In this document: positions 19,172 to 21,895 of the stretch, in pieces
Layout: every line of letters begins with the position of its first letter
Position numbering within the stretch: position 1 is the first letter of the stretch
NCBI GenBank assembly: GCA_015679605.1
Contig: JAAAVE010000152.1
Location: forward strand, 1 to 21,895
DNA: 21,895 nt
Direction: 5' to 3'
Origin: Podila epigama
Taxonomy: Eukaryota; Mortierellomycota; Mortierellomycetes; Mortierellales; Mortierellaceae
Notes under the pieces: generated by a model
What the model saw: only the letters and a program-made list of their open reading frames with translations
Told to the model about the DNA's origin: nothing
Database searches by the model: none
Program-made: the position numbers and the translations under genes

Positions 19172-21344
19172 ATGCCACCAAAACGCGCTCCCGTGTTCAA
19201 AGATTGCTCCATTGCAATCTCTGGTGTCTACAAGTCACATTCACAAAACGAAATCTCTGCATTGATTACTATCAACGGTGGCATCGTCACCCCATCCGTG
19301 ACCAAAACAGTCACTCATCTCATCACAACCGAAAAGGAAGTCGAGAAAAATGGAAGCAAGGTGCAAAAAGCCAAAGACATGGGCACGGTCGCACTTGTCT
19401 CTCTCGAATGGGTCCTGGACTCGATTACCAAGAAAAAGCGTCAACCAGAGGATTCGTACAAGGTGTCTGATGCCGCAAGCGCTGCTGTTGTTGCCTCCAC
19501 TGCTCCCTCTTCTCCAGCCACTACCACTGTGTCTTCATCTGCACCTGACTCGGCCACATCCTCACCTCGTGCTTCCAAGACCGCCAAGCGGAAGGCTGAT
19601 GAAGAAATTGATAATAAAGTCGACAAGAAGATCAAAGAACTCGAACAAAAGGTCGCCAAGGGTTCCTCTAGTACCATTAAACGGCCTCCCGTCTCCCCCG
19701 CCATGCCCAATGGCCACGCTTGCCAAGTCTACGTCGATTCTGAAGTCGCGTGGAACGCCCGTCTCAACCAAACCAACATTGGCGTAAACAACAACAAGTT
19801 TTATCTGATCCAGCTCATACAGAACAGAGGGAATTATGGAGTGTTCTGTCAATGGGGCCGTGTTGGTGCAGTTGGTCAAATACAAGAGTTCTCCTGCTGC
19901 TCCCTGGATGAAGCCAAAAAAGTCTTTCAGTCAAAATACAAGGACAAGACAAAGCAGGACTGGCGTAACCGTGATCAATTTGTGCATGTCCCAGGTGAGT
20001 GGCCAGGAGTCCTTTCGCTATATTGGATATATCCCATTTTTTGATGGTTGGGTTGCTGTTATACCTGTACTTCACATTCAACACTAATCTCTAATTATAT
20101 TTTGAACCTCTGAATTGTAGGAAAGTATTTCTTGCTGCCGCCAGATGAAGCCGACTCTGATGACGAGGAGGAAAACGATGAAAAGAAGAAGGCTGGGTCG
20201 AGCTCAGTCAAGAAGGAAGAGGAACAGCCCATTCCCGAGTCCAAGCTGCATCCCAAGGTTCAGGACCTGGTCAGTTTGATTTTCAACACTCAGATGATGA
20301 CCCGCCAAATGAAAGAGCTCGACTACGATGCTGATAAGATGCCCCTCGGAAAGCTGGCAAAGTCAACCATCCTTCATGCCTTTGGTATCCTCAAAGAGAT
20401 TGCCGAAGTGATTGAATCGACCAATCCCCTACGTCTCAGACAGCTGCAGGAGCTGTCCAGTCGCTTTTATACCGCGATCCCTCACAACTTTGGCAGGTAC
20501 GCGCCACCAGTCATCGATAATGCTCCTATGCTCAAAAAGAAGCTGGAGATGCTCGAATCCCTGGGTGAAATCGAGATTGCTCAAAAGTTAATCAAGGAGA
20601 ACAAGTCTTTGGACAAGGCCTTGGAAGTCAACCCGCTCGACCAAAAGTTTGACTCGCTCAAGCTGGAGAAGCTCGAACCATTGGACAAAGAGTCTGAGCG
20701 TTTCAAGTTGATCGAGCAGTTTGTCAAGAACACTCATGGTACCACTCACAATGCGTACGACTTGGTCATTGAGGATGTCTTTGACCTCTATCGCCAAGGT
20801 GAAAAGGCAAGATTCGAAGATGCAGGATTCGACAAGTTGCATAACCGCCGCCTTCTCTGGCACGGAAGTCGTCTTACCAACTATGTGGGTATTTTGAGTC
20901 AGGGCCTGCGCATTGCCTCCAGAAGCCCCCGTCACCGGTTACATGTTTGACAAGGGCGCCTACTTTGCAGACTGTGTGTCAAAGTCGGCCAACTACTGTT
21001 TCACCAACTCCATGGACAACACTGGCCTGATGCTTTTGTGTGAAGTTGCGCTCGGAGACATGCTGGAGCTCCAGCAGGCCGACTACCATGCCAAGACCCA
21101 TTCCGAGAATGCAGGCAAACACAGTACCAAGGGTTGTGGACGTGCCTTCCCTGATGAAGCACAGGATGTCTTTATTGAAGACAAGTTGCGCGTCCAAGCC
21201 GGAACGTTGACGTCCCCTCCTCCCGGCGACAAGTACTACAGTCTCCAATATAACGAGTACATTGTCTACAACACCAGTCAGATCAGGATGCGCTATTTGC
21301 TCCGGATGCGGTTTGACTACAACAACAAGCGTCGCAAGTACTGA
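19172..21344 (+). CDS. poly(ADP-ribose) polymerase (BRCT-WGR-PARP) with a frame break in the catalytic domain
   Basis: This is a nuclear PARP1/2-like enzyme that would attach ADP-ribose from NAD+ to proteins at DNA breaks. The order is BRCT (about residues 8-92, GCs replaced by SLEWVLD-type helix), a Ser/Thr-rich linker with a basic NLS-like KTAKRKADEE, WGR (about 185-275, motif QWGRVG), acidic linker, helical regulatory domain (PKVQDLVSLIFN, MPLGKLAKSTI) and catalytic domain. The H-Y-E triad is present: His in LLWHGSR (codon 20861), Tyr in KGAYFAD (20961), Glu in YNEYIVYN (21255). No PARP1 zinc fingers are present, as usual for fungal PARPs. Exons are 19172-19994 and 20121-21344, with a GTGAGT donor. 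The frame breaks at about 20915: read literally the protein ends at a TGA at 20948-20950, before Tyr and Glu. Two missing C bases in the GCC after GLRI would restore the invariant IAPPEAPVTGY and a 682-aa protein. Confidence 0.9.
20910..20920 (+). other. apparent frameshift site in the PARP catalytic domain
   Basis: ATTGCCTCCAGAAGCC should encode IAPPEA in this highly conserved loop but reads IASRS. Restoring two C bases (GCCCCT for GCCT) fits the motif exactly; removing one C instead would give IAPEA, one Pro short. Downstream the third frame runs cleanly to the stop at 21342-21344. Confidence 0.8.
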
Positions 21345-21711
21345 GATGTCTCTTGTATCATTCCACTCGCTCATTCACACACATACGCACCTACGCACAC
21401 ACATACGCCTTTGCATCTGTACAATAAATTATCTACTCTTTTGACCTGCATTTGCCTTTTTTCTTGACGACATGATGTTGTACGTGGAATGTATGTTTGT
21501 TTACGTACAGAGAAACAAAAAAAATAAAGGGCGTCCAACCAAGGTGAAAATGGCATCAATTCCTTTGCATCAAAACCCACCTCTCTACTTTGCCACGACA
21601 CGAAAAACATTCACACTTTATCAAACAAGGACGTCCCATTGAACCCATCCATCTGAGCATCAGCAACTTGGCTAACATCATTCAACACCTCACCTCACGC
21701 CTATAACCATC
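21345..21711 (+). promoter_or_regulatory. spacer between PARP and the partial last gene
   Basis: The spacer holds the PARP 3' end and the promoter/leader of the gene starting at 21712. A CATTCAC is at 21608-21614, 98 nt before that ATG. The leader is CA/CT-rich (ATTCAACACCTCACCTCACG). No other gene is supported. Confidence 0.5.
21423..21428 (+). terminator. polyadenylation signal of the PARP gene
   Basis: AATAAA 79 nt after the PARP stop; another at about 21523-21528. Confidence 0.6.
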
Positions 21712-21895
21712 ATGCGCGGATGGAAAGCCACAGTCCTTTCGAGCCTGGTGCTAGTGTCGACATTTGCTGCAGTGCTGGTCCACGCCGATGAACATTCACA
21801 TAAGGTAACACCATCAGGAATGCAAAAGTATCAGACACATTGCTTGTATAGTATCAGACACATTGCTTGTATAGTATCAGACACATTGCTTGTAT
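21712..21895 (+). CDS. partial gene: first exon of a secretory/membrane protein, possibly TM9SF (EMP70) family
   Basis: An ATG in good context (ACCATCATGCGC) opens a 31-residue exon, 21712-21804, ending AAG before a GTAACA donor. It encodes a clear signal peptide: MRGWKATVL, then a hydrophobic core SSLVLVSTFAAVLV and a likely cleavage site after HA. The mature start is DEHSHK. In transmembrane-9 superfamily proteins the mature N terminus often begins with a similar DEH-(S/T)-H-x-Y segment before the GE-x-V-LW-x-N-x-V-GP block, so that family is a reasonable guess. The evidence is six residues only. The rest lies beyond the window, after an intron that contains a tandem repeat. Confidence 0.5.
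   Translation, partial: MRGWKATVLSSLVLVSTFAAVLVHADEHSHKVTPSGMQKYQTHCLYSIRHIACIVSDTLLV
21828..21895. repeat. 23-bp tandem repeat at the window edge
   Basis: Two full copies and 22 bases of a third copy of a 23-bp unit (starts GTATCAGACACA, ends GCTTGTATA) are perfect repeats at 21828-21850, 21851-21873 and 21874-21895. They begin 23 nt inside the first intron of the partial gene and run to the end of the sequence. Confidence 0.97.

Noticed and set aside
20885-20919. An intron (GTGGGT...CCAG) to explain the PARP frame break
   Set aside because: It would be only about 35 nt and would remove the invariant GILSQGLRIAP part of the catalytic domain.
21828-21895. CRISPR-like array at the right end
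   Set aside because: Copies are directly adjacent with no spacers, in a eukaryotic intron; it is a simple tandem repeat.

Overview
This window is fungal nuclear DNA. Its genes carry many short spliceosomal introns (82-140 nt) with GT...AG ends, often GTAAG or GTATG donors and CTAAT/TACTAAT-like branch sites. Spacers are short, leaders are CA/CT-rich, and some 3' ends have AATAAA signals. The F-box/leucine-rich-repeat protein at the left has an N terminus (LPEIVHRIGCFL, then CLQVNRLWHSIF) typical of the large F-box family of Mortierellaceae. With the fungal-type SUT/SLC45 transporter, this makes a Mortierella-like member of Mucoromycota the best guess; that is inference from remembered family features, not from a search.

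Layout. 1-662: promoter and leader. 663-2272 (+): F-box/LRR gene with one apparent frame break. 2677-6678 (-): exocyst subunit Sec15 in 17 exons. 6901-8640 (-): intronless, hydrophobic, unrecognised protein with proline-kinked helices. 8908-11839 (-): SUT/SLC45-type sugar transporter in 6 exons, with an assembly gap in its first intron. 12099-15225 (-): spliceosome-disassembly G-patch/GCFC protein (TFIP11/Ntr1 family) in 4 exons. A 410-bp divergent promoter follows. 15636-18205 (+): four-CBS plus PB1 tail-anchored protein in 9 exons, one of them only 18 nt. 19172-21344 (+): BRCT-WGR-PARP poly(ADP-ribose) polymerase in 2 exons, with a frame break inside the catalytic domain. 21712-end (+): first exon of a signal-peptide protein, possibly TM9SF/EMP70, running into a 23-bp tandem repeat at the window edge.

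The genes are mostly housekeeping (secretion, splicing, transport, DNA repair) and do not form an evident pathway or cluster. Four consecutive minus-strand genes are packed with only 222-267 bp between coding regions. I do not see a convincing new biological system. The points most worth a second look are the unrecognised helical-repeat protein, a CATTCAC motif recurring in sense orientation in the leaders of six genes, two frame breaks that look like homopolymer losses, and several unusual splicing features.
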